From CAG-411 sp963643465 (GTDB lineage Bacteria; Bacillota; Clostridia; Lachnospirales; Lachnospiraceae): a DNA stretch of 64,000 nucleotides. The stretch's first letter is position 1; each line of letters starts with the position of its first letter. The stretch is from the NCBI GenBank assembly GCA_963643465.1, contig CAVIJT010000014.1, positions 12,411 to 76,410 on the forward strand. Direction: 5' to 3'. The position numbers were made by a program, and so were the translations under genes. This document shows, piece by piece, positions 1 through 7,348 of the stretch. The notes below the pieces were generated by a model. It was not told where the DNA came from, did no database searches, and worked only from the letters and a program-made list of their open reading frames with translations.

Positions 1-2
1 CG

Positions 3-827
3 CTTCATTGCGGAATTACCAGAAAGACCATTGAGCAAATTCGTAAACACAAGAGAAAAATGAATATTGTAAGCCGTGGTGGTAGCTTGGTATTTGCATG
101 GATGAGTATGACAGGAGAAGAAAATCCATTTTATGAGCATTTTGATGAAATTTTGGATATTTGCGAGGAATATGATGTAACTGTTTCTTTAGGAGATGCT
201 TGCCGCCCAGGTTGTTTGGCAGATGCCACAGATGTATGTCAGATTGAGGAGTTAGTCCGTCTTGGAGAGCTTACAAAACGTGCATGGGACCACAATGTAC
301 AGGTAATGGTAGAAGGACCGGGACATGTGCCTCTTAATCAGATTGCAGCAAATATGGAAGTGCAGAAAACCATTTGTATGGGTGCGCCATTTTATGTATT
401 AGGACCATTAGTGACTGATATTGCACCGGGATATGATCATATTACCAGTGCCATTGGAGGTGCAGTTGCAGCCATGAATGGAGCAGCATTTTTGTGTTAT
501 GTTACACCAGCAGAACACTTGGCATTGCCAAATGTGGAGGATGTAAAACAGGGAATTATTGCATCTAAAATCGCAGCACATGCGGCAGATATTGCAAAAG
601 GAATTCCAGGAGCCAGAGATATAGATGACCGCATGGCAGATGCCAGAAGAGAGTTAGACTGGGAAAAACAGTATGCTTGTGCGTTGGACCCAGAAACGGC
701 AAAAGCAATCCGAGATAGTCGTGCGCCTGAAGATGATCATAGTGATACTTGTAGTATGTGCGGAAAATTCTGTGCAGTGCGCAGTATGAATAAAGCATTA
801 GCAGGAGAGTATATTGACATATTGTAA
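3..827 (+). CDS. thiC: Phosphomethylpyrimidine synthase ThiC, C-terminal part (5' end outside window)
   Basis: ThiC is a radical-SAM-like enzyme that rearranges aminoimidazole ribotide into HMP phosphate, the pyrimidine half of thiamine. The reading frame is already open at base 3, so the start lies upstream of the window. Seen here are the conserved GHVPLNQI-type core, PFYVLGPLVTDIAPGYDHI, and the C-terminal cysteine cluster CSMCGKFC (about bases 752-776). That cluster reads CX2CX3C, one residue shorter than the textbook CX2CX4C; this may be a lineage trait. The TAA stop (825-827) is supplied by the terminal repeat of an inserted element beginning at 824, so the native stop cannot be read. 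The thiM-thiE fusion follows on the same strand, which fits a thiamine operon. Confidence 0.96.
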   Translation, partial: LHCGITRKTIEQIRKHKRKMNIVSRGGSLVFAWMSMTGEENPFYEHFDEILDICEEYDVTVSLGDACRPGCLADATDVCQIEELVRLGELTKRAWDHNVQVMVEGPGHVPLNQIAANMEVQKTICMGAPFYVLGPLVTDIAPGYDHITSAIGGAVAAMNGAAFLCYVTPAEHLALPNVEDVKQGIIASKIAAHAADIAKGIPGARDIDDRMADARRELDWEKQYACALDPETAKAIRDSRAPEDDHSDTCSMCGKFCAVRSMNKALAGEYIDIL

Positions 828-1017
828 CTATTCAGAACCCTCTATAATGGAACAATTAGATACGTTATGCTGGCATATAAGTAGCTGATTGTTCCATTAT
901 AGAGGCACTCGAATAGAGTTGCCTCCACATATATGAGCAGTCTTAGTGCGTAGCACGAAACTGGAGTCCGTAAGGACGACGAGTGCGAATATATGGGGAG
1001 GGGTTCTGAAGCATTAC
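824..1017 (+). repeat. Structured MITE-like element, copy 1 (full length)
   Basis: A 194-bp non-coding element. The left end GTAACTATTCAGAACCCTC (824-842) is matched by a degenerate inverted right end (998-1017). Inside, an 18-bp perfect hairpin (839-856 with 888-905) encloses a small TATGC/GCATA hairpin. A second arm contains GTGC-GTA-GCAC and GTCC-GTAA-GGAC hairpins. It is about 85-90% identical to the copy at 13108-13300 and in the same orientation. The left end supplies the thiC stop codon. No convincing target duplication is left, and the right end is decayed, so this copy looks older. No coding potential was seen. Confidence 0.85.
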
Positions 1018-1147
1018 GATAGATTGTAATAATACAGAGGGAAAAATCATAAATTGGGTGTTTGCAATCCATTTGTGATTTTGGAATAGAGCAAATTTTG
1101 ACGAACTTGTGATGTGAATATATTTTTTAGAAAGTCAGGTGTATGCA

Positions 1148-2692
1148 ATGGAAAAATACGAAATACAAGAAAAAATCAAGGAAGCAGTAAAACTTGTAAG
1201 AGAGAAAAATCCTATGGCTGGTTCTGTTACCAACTCGGTTAGCATAAATTTAGTTGCAAATGCGCAGCTTGCAGTAGGTGGTTCTGCGGCAATGGTATAT
1301 TTGCCGGATGAGGGAGAGTGTTTGGCAAATGTAGGAGATGCGGTATATTTGAATATGGGAACGTTATTGCCAGTTTATGAGGAAACGATACCAAGAACGG
1401 CTAAAATGCTCCACGAGGAGGGCAAGATTTGTGTCATTGATCCTGTAGGGATTGGAATTGGTTCTTTGCGCACAAAAATATTAATGGACATAAAACCATA
1501 CAAACCAAAGATTATTAGGGGTAACGCATCTGAAATTATTGCGCTTGCCAGCCTTTGGGGATTAGAAGGAGAGCAGGGAACAAATAATACTCGTGGTGTA
1601 GATTCTACAGAAGGAGTGGATGCAGCTTATGATGCAGCTATCAGCATTGCAAAATATACTGGTGGTGCGGTGGCAGTTTCAGGAGTGGAGGATATGGTCA
1701 CAGATGGTACTCAAGTGGTGTATTCCAGTGGTGCTTCCAGTATGATGAGAAATATTACCGGAGCTGGGTGTTCTCTTGGTGGAGTTATGGCTATTTATGC
1801 TTGCGTTACTACACCTTTTATTGCGGCACTTACGGCGGTTTCTATGTATAATTTTGCTGGAGAGCGCGCAGAGAAAAAAATGCAGGGACCTGCAAGTTTT
1901 CAAACATATTTTTTAGATGCTCTTTATGAGGCAACTCCAGAGCAGGTTGCGAACAATCCATTTTGGTTTGAGGGAAAAAAAGGTTCTATGAGAGAATGTT
2001 TGGATATTTCCAAGTATTTTGTAATTGGACCGGAAAATACAAATGGACAGCCGGTTTCAAACATGGTACAGGCAGCAGTAGAGGCTGGATTTACCTGTAT
2101 ACAAATTCGTTCCAAAGAGGCAGGAGCAAAGGAGTTGATTTCCCTTTGTAGAGAGGCCACAGATGTAATTGCAAATGCAGGAAAATCGGATACAGTTGCT
2201 TTGTTGGTGGATGACCGTTTGGATGTAGTTTTAGCTGCCCGCAAGCAAGGGATTAAAGTGGATGGAATTCATGTAGGCCAGTCCGATATTCCAGTAGAAG
2301 TGTGTCGTCAATATTTGGGAGAAGATTCTATTGTTGGACTTTCTGCACCGTCAAAAGATTTGATTCGCTATGTGCGAGAAACGGATGTCCATGACATTGA
2401 TTATTTTGGGGCAGGTCCATTGCGTCCATCTGTATCAAAGAAAGATTGTGGAATGGATGAAAATGGAAATATTATTGTTAAGACATTAGATGAATTGACA
2501 GAGCTTGCAAAAGAAAGTCCAATTCCCATTGTGGTAGGTGGTGGTGTGAATGTAGAAGATTTACCTGCACTTGCAAAAACTGGTGTAGCGGGATTTTTTG
2601 TGATTTCTGCCATAGCAAGTGCGAAAAATTCGAAAGAAGCCGCCAAGAAACTTGCAGATACTTGGGAGGAATGCGTTTCTGTATCCTCTTAA
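1148..2692 (+). CDS. thiM-thiE: Fused hydroxyethylthiazole kinase / thiamine-phosphate synthase (ThiM-ThiE)
   Basis: The N-terminal half (about residues 1-275) is ThiM, which phosphorylates 4-methyl-5-hydroxyethylthiazole. It shows GSVTNSVSINLVANAQLA, VIDPVGIG, IRGNASEI and the glycine-rich ITGAGCSLGG near its end. The C-terminal half (about 290-514) is ThiE, which joins HMP-PP and thiazole phosphate into thiamine phosphate: IQIRSKEAG, LLVDDRLDV, DGIHVGQSD, GAGPLRPSVSKKD, VVGGGVN. The two steps are consecutive, so fusion makes biochemical sense. An in-frame GTG at 1139 exists, but ATG 1148 has an AGG about 8 nt upstream and is preferred. It follows thiC and an inserted repeat. No TPP riboswitch lies in this gap. 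Confidence 0.93.
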   Translation: MEKYEIQEKIKEAVKLVREKNPMAGSVTNSVSINLVANAQLAVGGSAAMVYLPDEGECLANVGDAVYLNMGTLLPVYEETIPRTAKMLHEEGKICVIDPVGIGIGSLRTKILMDIKPYKPKIIRGNASEIIALASLWGLEGEQGTNNTRGVDSTEGVDAAYDAAISIAKYTGGAVAVSGVEDMVTDGTQVVYSSGASSMMRNITGAGCSLGGVMAIYACVTTPFIAALTAVSMYNFAGERAEKKMQGPASFQTYFLDALYEATPEQVANNPFWFEGKKGSMRECLDISKYFVIGPENTNGQPVSNMVQAAVEAGFTCIQIRSKEAGAKELISLCREATDVIANAGKSDTVALLVDDRLDVVLAARKQGIKVDGIHVGQSDIPVEVCRQYLGEDSIVGLSAPSKDLIRYVRETDVHDIDYFGAGPLRPSVSKKDCGMDENGNIIVKTLDELTELAKESPIPIVVGGGVNVEDLPALAKTGVAGFFVISAIASAKNSKEAAKKLADTWEECVSVSS

Positions 2693-2752
2693 AATGGAAT
2701 AAGTTGCATTTTTGATTGTGTGCGGATAGCAATTTTAGGGAAGAAGATGTAA

Positions 2753-2805
2753 AAAGAGTAGTATATGCCGGAGATGGTATGTACTACTCTTTTGTATTTT
2801 TGTCC
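2753..2805. terminator. Intrinsic terminator between thiM-thiE and the convergent exonuclease gene
   Basis: AAAAGAGTAGTA pairs with TACTACTCTTTT around a short loop, followed by a T-rich tract on the plus strand. A-rich sequence on the other side could make it work in both directions for the two convergent genes. Confidence 0.8.
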
Positions 2806-2852
2806 TTTTAAAATTGTTTAATCTGAGAAACTCATAAAGTATACTTTTTAGA

Positions 2853-3800
2853 TTATCGCTTTGCTTCCAATTTTTTTTGGCGAATCTCTTCTTTGTGTTT
2901 TTTTAAGTTCATAGCCTCTTCTTTGGAAATAATTTTTATTGTTTTTACTGCAAAATAGCGGTTATTGTCGGTCTTTTTTACACGAAGTTTTCCTTTCAAA
3001 TATCCGTGCTTTTTACAGTAGAATAGTCCAAAATAATTGACTTTTGTGCTGCTGGAAAACCAGTCAATCTGTTTGGTAGCAGGACCATGACAAATGCAAC
3101 AGACAGTTCCTTTTACATATTTGGAACGGAGCAGTTGATCTTTGCTTTTATGCACCATGGAAATGTATTTGGAGTAACTTGCAAAAGATACATAAATTTC
3201 GTCCTCTTGACATTTTGGTGGGTTATAATAATCAATTTCCATGTACTTTTTGGTTTTCTTTAAGTCAAATTTTTGAAAAATTCGTGCCGTATATTTGGCA
3301 TCACAAATAGCTGAATGAAATTCTCCATCTTCCTGCAAATGAAAATATTCAGCAGCGAAAGACAACGTTCTGGTCTTTTTTTCCTCCTCAAAAAAGATAG
3401 CAAATAGTTTTTGTACATCATAGAAGAAAAATGGTTTTGTGTCCAATGTAGGAAATCCATAATGTTTCATATTTCTTTGAAGTTCTACTAAATCCATAGA
3501 GCCCCATGTGCAGAAAATGGCATCATCTCCACACCATTTCAAAAAACGTTGAATTACTTGTGGAAAGGGATTTCCTTTCTGTAGTTCTTCCATGCTGATA
3601 TGCACAATTTGGCTTACATTTGGGTCAAGTTCTGTATATATTTGCGGCTGTACAAGTTCATTGAACTCTCCGAGGATTTCCTGTTTTTCATTTAGTTTTA
3701 CGGCCCCGATTTCTATGATTTCAAATGGAATGGATTTTATCTCGCCTTCTTTGCCGTTAGGAGATTGATTCCATTCTAAATCCATTACAATGTAGTTCAA
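2853..3800 (-). CDS. DEDDh-type 3'-5' exonuclease with C-terminal Cys/His region
   Basis: A 315-residue protein of the DnaQ-like/ERI-1-KapD exonuclease superfamily, expected to degrade RNA or DNA from 3' ends. The N-terminal half carries the DEDDh residues: MDLEW (Asp, Glu), WGSMDLVEL (Asp) and HSAICDAKYTA (His, Asp). The C-terminal third has CCICHG and FYCKKHGYLKGKLR, resembling a small zinc-binding module. The upstream reading frame stays open into the neighbouring gene. A TTG at 3800 preceded by AAAGGCGG at about 7 nt is the best start and removes that overlap. It lies 46 bp downstream of the repeat-rich membrane protein, so co-transcription is likely. Substrate is not predictable. Confidence 0.82.
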   Translation of the reverse strand: MNYIVMDLEWNQSPNGKEGEIKSIPFEIIEIGAVKLNEKQEILGEFNELVQPQIYTELDPNVSQIVHISMEELQKGNPFPQVIQRFLKWCGDDAIFCTWGSMDLVELQRNMKHYGFPTLDTKPFFFYDVQKLFAIFFEEEKKTRTLSFAAEYFHLQEDGEFHSAICDAKYTARIFQKFDLKKTKKYMEIDYYNPPKCQEDEIYVSFASYSKYISMVHKSKDQLLRSKYVKGTVCCICHGPATKQIDWFSSSTKVNYFGLFYCKKHGYLKGKLRVKKTDNNRYFAVKTIKIISKEEAMNLKKHKEEIRQKKLEAKR

Positions 3801-3846
3801 GCTGCATCCGCCTTTCTGTTTCAAATTTCGGTCTGTAATATGTATA

Positions 3847-5637
3847 TTATTGTGTGCCAGCAATTAAAGCGGCAATTTCTTCCGGAGTCATAACGTGGTT
3901 CGGGTCGCTATTGACTGGAGTAGGTTCTGCTACAACAGGAGATTCATCCACAAATGGAATCTCCTCAGCCACAGCTTCTGTCTCAGTGGCAGGAGCCGAA
4001 GAGCCAGCAACTAAAGCAGCAATCTCCTCCGGAGTCATAACGTGGTTTGGATCGTCAATGACAGGGGAAGGTTCTTCCACAATAGGAGTCTCTTCTGCTG
4101 GAGAGTCAGAAGAGCCAGCAACTAAAGCGGCAATCTCCTCCGGAGTCATAACGTGGTTTGGATCGTCAATGACAGGGGAAGGTTCTTCCACAATAGGAGT
4201 CTCTTCTGCTGGAGAGTCAGAAGAGCCAGCAACTAAAGCGGCAATCTCCTCCGGAGTCATAACGTGGTTTGGATCGTCAATGACAGGGGAAGGTTCTTCC
4301 ACAATAGGAGTCTCTTCTGCTGGAGAGTCAGAAGAGCCAGCAACTAAAGCGGCAATCTCCTCCGGAGTCATAACGTGATTTGGATCGTCAATGACAGGGG
4401 AAGGTTCCTCCACAGTAGGAGCTTCTTCCGATGGAGTTTCTGTTATATCTAAATTTTCCATTGCTACAGGTTCTTCAATGATTGCTTCCTCTGGCATAAT
4501 AGCATTGTCAGAAGAATTGTCTTCCGAAGGAATGTCAGGAAGAATATCTTCAGCCATAGAAATCTCGTCAGAAGAAGTTTCTTCTGTAGGAATGTCAAGA
4601 AGAGTATCTTCAGTCATAGAAATCTCGTCAGAAGAAGTTTCTTCTGTAGGAATGTCAGGAAGAACATCTTCATTTATAGAAATCTCGTCGGAAGAAGTTT
4701 CTTCTGTAGGAATGTCAGGAAGAACATCTTCATTTATAGAAATCTCGTCGGAAGAAGTTTCTTCTGTAGGAATGTCAGGAAGAACATCTTCATTTATAGA
4801 AATCTCGTCGGAAGAAGTTTCTTCTGTAGGAATGTCAGGAAGAACATCTTCATTTATAGAAATCTCCTCAGAGGAAGTGTCTTCCATAAAAATATCAGGA
4901 AGAGTGTCCTCAGAAACAAAATCTTCTGTAGGAATATCAGAAGGAGTTGTGTCCTCCATAACCATAGTAGGTGTTTCCTGAACAGATGGAGTTTGCGTGT
5001 TTAGTTGTGTAAAGGATTGTTTTAATTCGTCCAGTTTTGCAAGTGTATGTTCACTTGACTTCGTGTATTCTTGAACAGTCTCTTCCATACCAAGCATTAT
5101 ATTGTCAAATGCTTTTTTCTGGAACATCATAATACTTTTGGCATTTTCACGACTGAATTTTACATAAACTTTGTCGCTGTGATCGCCAGTATTTCTTATT
5201 TGTTCCACGATGGATTTGCCTGTTTCTTCCAATGTATTATGAAGTTGGTCAAAATCTCCGGCAATGCACTGATCCAGATGTTCAAAACTTTCCTGCATCT
5301 TTGTTGTATGTTGTTGCATTGCAAGATAAATGGCTTTTTCAAACTTCTCTACATTAGCTAAAGTTGCTTGTGTCCGGTCTTCTTTATTATTAGAAAGCTC
5401 TGTGATTAATCGATTGAGAAGTTCTTCCTGTTTTGCTGATTTTTCCTCCATACATTCGTTGTGTAAAGCAATTAAATTAGAGGATAGAAAATAGGTTAAG
5501 ACAAGTAATACTGCCATACCGGCAGCAACGATGTAGATAGAATTGGAATAGGTTTTAAATAAGTATAATTCCCCCAATAAAACACCGACAAAACAAATTG
5601 CCAATATCGTACATATACTTTCTCTCTTTTGTTTCAT
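3847..5637 (-). CDS. Membrane-anchored protein with coiled coil and long acidic tandem repeats
   Basis: A 596-residue protein. Two hydrophobic segments (about residues 10-28 and 33-53) form a hairpin anchor. Residues about 55-215 are charged and heptad-like, probably coiled coil. The rest is repetitive and very acidic. About seven 20-residue units contain EISINEDVLPDIPTEETSSD. After them come five copies of DPNHVMTPEEIAAL(V/I)AG, four of which sit in an exact 37-residue period. The protein ends in the fifth copy. The MTPEEIAAL core resembles the EIDALL peptide that FliM uses to bind CheY-P, but no function is established. It sits between the SpoVAF-like gene and the exonuclease gene. No enzymatic domain is visible. 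Confidence 0.85.
   Translation of the reverse strand: MKQKRESICTILAICFVGVLLGELYLFKTYSNSIYIVAAGMAVLLVLTYFLSSNLIALHNECMEEKSAKQEELLNRLITELSNNKEDRTQATLANVEKFEKAIYLAMQQHTTKMQESFEHLDQCIAGDFDQLHNTLEETGKSIVEQIRNTGDHSDKVYVKFSRENAKSIMMFQKKAFDNIMLGMEETVQEYTKSSEHTLAKLDELKQSFTQLNTQTPSVQETPTMVMEDTTPSDIPTEDFVSEDTLPDIFMEDTSSEEISINEDVLPDIPTEETSSDEISINEDVLPDIPTEETSSDEISINEDVLPDIPTEETSSDEISINEDVLPDIPTEETSSDEISMTEDTLLDIPTEETSSDEISMAEDILPDIPSEDNSSDNAIMPEEAIIEEPVAMENLDITETPSEEAPTVEEPSPVIDDPNHVMTPEEIAALVAGSSDSPAEETPIVEEPSPVIDDPNHVMTPEEIAALVAGSSDSPAEETPIVEEPSPVIDDPNHVMTPEEIAALVAGSSDSPAEETPIVEEPSPVIDDPNHVMTPEEIAALVAGSSAPATETEAVAEEIPFVDESPVVAEPTPVNSDPNHVMTPEEIAALIAGTQ
3999..4440. repeat. 111-bp coding tandem repeat
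   Basis: The string GGAGTCATAACGTG recurs at 4031, 4142, 4253 and 4364, exactly 111 bp apart, with near-identical DNA between copies. A fifth, diverged copy lies 147 bp before the first, at 3884. In protein this is a 37-residue unit of the membrane protein. The near-identity points to recent expansion by slippage or recombination. Confidence 0.95.
4501..4920. repeat. 60-bp coding tandem repeat
   Basis: Seven consecutive 60-bp units begin at 4501, 4561, 4621, 4681, 4741, 4801 and 4861. Units 4681-4860 are identical at the DNA level and the outer units are diverged. Each encodes 20 residues of the acidic tail, so copy-number change keeps the frame. Confidence 0.95.
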
Positions 5638-5657
5638 AAAATACCCCCTCTATGTAA

Positions 5658-5708
5658 CTGCGAAACAAATGTATACCACATGTATTTGGGATACAGATTG
5701 TTTCGCAG
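5658..5708. repeat. Long inverted repeat upstream of the repeat-protein gene
   Basis: CTGCGAAACAA (5658-5668) is perfectly inverted at 5698-5708. An inner GTATACC/GGGATAC pair extends the stem, giving a ~51-nt hairpin. There is no U-tract, so it is a poor intrinsic terminator. It lies in the 205-bp gap between the SpoVAF-like gene and the membrane protein gene and may be an mRNA processing or stability structure. Confidence 0.6.
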
Positions 5709-5842
5709 TGTCTAATAATTGTATATTATCTAAAGTATACCATAAATGGAGGGAAAAAGGTATATCAGAAGTATTACAAGAGTGTGAATTACAAGGGGGT
5801 TAGCTGTGATAGAGGAATTTTTCTATTTTTCCATACAAAAAA

Positions 5843-7270
5843 TTAAGGTGCTTGGTGTTTCTTTTCGCTAGTAGGAAGACTGACACGGAAAAAGTTTCGG
5901 CACAATGCTCTCCAGTGAAATGGAATTAATGGATAAACATAGCTTTTTCCCGCTAAGGTCTTGTTTGAGCATATTACAATAACAACAAAGAGGATACCGC
6001 CTACATAGCCGTAAATACCAAATAGTTGTACAAATAGAATCAAAAGGATTCGCATGAATTTTAGTGCATAACCAAGCTCAAAACTAGCCTGTGAATAGGT
6101 GGCAATTGCTACAAACGCCATATAAAGCATACATTCTGCATTAAACCACCCAGAGCTTACAGTGAAATCTCCCAGAACAATACCGGCAACTACGCTTAGA
6201 GGGGTACTTAGCATACTTGGTGTATTCAGTGCGGCAAGCCGCAATCCGTCAATGCAGAATTCCAAAATAAGAAATTGGACAAAAGGCGGAATATGCACAT
6301 CTTCTGCAAAGGCAATAAAAGAAAGTCGTTCCGGTATCCACTGAGGATGATTCATAAGTAGCAAAAATGTAGGAATTAAAAGCAGCGACGCTAAATTTAT
6401 CAAAAAGCGGGATAGACGCAGATAAGTTCCTGTAACTGGTGGAAAATAGTAATCATCCGCTTGTTCTATAATATCAAATATGCTGGTTGGAAGAATCATA
6501 GCAGAAGGAGAATTATCCACTAAAATAACAATATTTCCTTCTAAAATGGCGGCGGAAGCTGTATCTGGACGTTCCGTAAATTTAAATTTAGGAAAGGGGT
6601 TAATCCAAGGTCTATGATAGAGACATTCTGCCAGACTTTCTTGATTCATGGTAAGAGAGTCAATACGAATATTTTGAATGCGCTCTTTAATATTTTTTAG
6701 CATTTTTTCGTCTACTCGCCCTTTAAAATAGCTGATTGCTATATCTGTTTTGGAACTTTCCCCAACAGAAAAAATTTCCATGGCTAAGTTTGGGGTTCGA
6801 ATTCGACGGCGAATAAGTGCAGTGTTATACACTAAAGTTTCCACAAATCCATCTCTGGAACCTCGCATAACTTTGTCTTTTTCTGGTTCATCTACACTTC
6901 GTGCCGGATAAGTACGACAGTCAATGGTGATGGCTTTTTTATAACCATCCACAAAGAGAACCGTGATTCCTGACAGCATTGCTTTGGTTACGTCTTCCAA
7001 TGTTTCTACTAAAGTAATTTCGCCATATGGAATCAGTCTTTTTGACATTTCGTGGGCATCATTTGGCATATCTTCTTGTTTTATATCAATAAAATACTGC
7101 ATTAATTTTTGTAGTATTTCATCTTTGGTAAATCCATCTAAACAATAAAAACATGCCTGCTTTCCTCCAATTTCAATGACACGATAGATTAAGTCAAAAG
7201 CGTCTTTGAAATGAAAATGGGAGTCCAGAATCGACATGTTTTCTTTCAAGTTTCCTGAATTTAAAACCAC
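5843..7270 (-). CDS. SpoVAF/GerA-family spore germination membrane protein
   Basis: A 475-residue member of the GerA-type A-subunit family, closest in feel to SpoVAF. These proteins sit in the spore inner membrane and act in germination and dipicolinate release. The soluble N-terminal half has ARSVDEPEKDKVMRGSRDGF and ETLVYNTALIRRRI, both hallmark strings. The second half has several membrane segments (from about residue 285) with PFVQFLILEFCIDGLRLA. Start choice: GTG at 7270 is preceded by AGGAGG at 7 nt, whereas the upstream ATG codon in frame at 7331-7333 lacks a Shine-Dalgarno. It is 78 bp downstream of a D,D-carboxypeptidase gene. The rest of a spoVA operon is not here. Confidence 0.88.
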   Translation of the reverse strand: MVLNSGNLKENMSILDSHFHFKDAFDLIYRVIEIGGKQACFYCLDGFTKDEILQKLMQYFIDIKQEDMPNDAHEMSKRLIPYGEITLVETLEDVTKAMLSGITVLFVDGYKKAITIDCRTYPARSVDEPEKDKVMRGSRDGFVETLVYNTALIRRRIRTPNLAMEIFSVGESSKTDIAISYFKGRVDEKMLKNIKERIQNIRIDSLTMNQESLAECLYHRPWINPFPKFKFTERPDTASAAILEGNIVILVDNSPSAMILPTSIFDIIEQADDYYFPPVTGTYLRLSRFLINLASLLLIPTFLLLMNHPQWIPERLSFIAFAEDVHIPPFVQFLILEFCIDGLRLAALNTPSMLSTPLSVVAGIVLGDFTVSSGWFNAECMLYMAFVAIATYSQASFELGYALKFMRILLILFVQLFGIYGYVGGILFVVIVICSNKTLAGKSYVYPLIPFHWRALCRNFFRVSLPTSEKKHQAP

Positions 7271-7348
7271 AGTAGTTCCTCCTATCAAAGCTGTTGTAGT
7301 ATTAACATGCCCTGATAAGAGGAAAATATACATTGCTTATAGCATTTG

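Noticed and set aside
824..1017. Minus-strand 76-codon frame across the repeat element
   Set aside because: The frame is not conserved in the second full copy and simply reads through hairpin arms.
1018..1147. Possible TPP riboswitch before thiM-thiE
   Set aside because: No CTGAGA or ACCTGAT-like core; the operon's riboswitch, if any, would be upstream of thiC, outside the window.
3999..4920. Tandem direct repeats that could be taken for a CRISPR array
   Set aside because: Periods of 111 and 60 bp are contiguous without unique spacers and are in frame with an acidic protein on the minus strand; antisense frames there are shadows.
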